Positions 5,630 to 5,978 of a stretch of 5,978 nt of DNA are shown here, piece by piece (position 1 is the first letter of the stretch; each line of letters opens with the position of its first letter). Under the pieces are notes generated by a model, which saw nothing but the letters and a program-made list of their open reading frames with translations, was not told the DNA's origin and ran no database searches. Position numbers and translations under genes: made by a program. The DNA comes from Cytophagales bacterium (GTDB taxonomy: Bacteria; Bacteroidota; Bacteroidia; Cytophagales; Cyclobacteriaceae): contig JAGUUF010000185.1 in NCBI GenBank assembly GCA_020063545.1, forward strand, positions 1 through 5,978. Direction: 5' to 3'.

Positions 5630-5978
5630 TGCCTGAGCTGAAAGACATATTATATGGCGTTAACATTACCTCAACCTATGGCGATATGGGCGTGGGGGTG
5701 AAAGGCATTTGTTTCGACTCCAGGAAAGTAAAGAAAGGATTTTTGTTTGTAGCCGTCAGGGGCACCCAGGCTGACGGCCACCAATTTATTGAGCAGGCCA
5801 TTACAAGTGGTGCCAGTGGAATAGTATGTGAAAAACTACCCGATACCATCCATGAAAAAAACACCTACGTCACAGTCAAAAATAGCGCGCGCGCGCTGGG
5901 AATTATTGCTGCTAACTTTTTTGGCACTCCGTCACAAAAACTGAAACTGGTTGGGGTTACGGGTACCAACGGCAAAAC
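5629..5978 (+). CDS. murE: UDP-N-acetylmuramoyl-tripeptide synthetase MurE (5' part, cut by window edge)
   Basis: MurE is the cytoplasmic ligase that adds the third amino acid (meso-diaminopimelate in most Gram-negative bacteria) to UDP-MurNAc-L-Ala-D-Glu. Only the first 116 codons are present and the frame is open to the edge. Seen: an N-terminus starting MPELKDILYGV, the substrate-binding FDSRKVKKGFLFVAVRG (29-45, including the DSR motif) followed by ADGHQFI, and the ATP-binding loop VTGTNGK at 110-116, cut just before its threonine. The ATG overlaps the ftsI stop by one base (TAATG), which indicates translational coupling. The diaminopimelate-specific motif lies beyond the window, so the amino acid added cannot be read here. 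MurF shares the fold but not this DSR context. Confidence 0.95.
   Translation, partial: MPELKDILYGVNITSTYGDMGVGVKGICFDSRKVKKGFLFVAVRGTQADGHQFIEQAITSGASGIVCEKLPDTIHEKNTYVTVKNSARALGIIAANFFGTPSQKLKLVGVTGTNGK

Overview
This window is the start of a division and cell wall (dcw) cluster from a member of the Bacteroidota, probably a Cytophagales-like lineage. The evidence is the gene order mraZ-rsmH-ftsL-ftsI-murE, a promoter that fits the Bacteroidota form (TTG, about 19 bases, TAnnTTTG), an MnmA with the long insertion seen in this phylum, a very divergent FtsL-like protein, and a class B penicillin-binding protein ending in a PASTA domain. The lineage below phylum is an impression, not a demonstration.

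Layout: positions 36-1211 (minus strand) hold mnmA, a tRNA thiouridylase gene. A 177-base divergent control region (1212-1388) follows. It carries a -7-like element for mnmA and, for the dcw operon, three perfect or near-perfect 10-base repeats (MraZ boxes) that run through the -33 element of a clear Bacteroidota promoter. The plus strand then holds mraZ (1389-1829), a four-helix-bundle (S23/IVP-type) gene (1867-2223), rsmH (2220-3149), an ftsL-like gene (3163-3546), ftsI (3536-5629) and the 5' end of murE (5629 to the window edge). No stretch over 300 bases lacks a gene.

The plus-strand genes look like one transcription unit. Spacings are 37 bases, a 4-base overlap (ATGA), 13 bases, an 11-base overlap and a 1-base overlap (TAATG). 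MraZ probably represses its own operon through the boxes. RsmH methylates 16S rRNA, the FtsL-like protein and FtsI belong to the septal peptidoglycan machinery, and MurE makes a peptidoglycan precursor.

The unexpected part is the four-helix-bundle gene between mraZ and rsmH. It is clearly poorer in GC than its neighbours (about 41% against about 52%, hand counted), is not a normal dcw member, and is bounded by a 7-base direct repeat, ATGACTG, whose downstream copy is the start of rsmH. This looks like the footprint of an insertion exactly at the rsmH start codon, with the inserted gene taking its stop codon from that site. It is the best candidate here for something not previously described, but one sequence cannot prove it. 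The rest of the window is ordinary conserved core genome.
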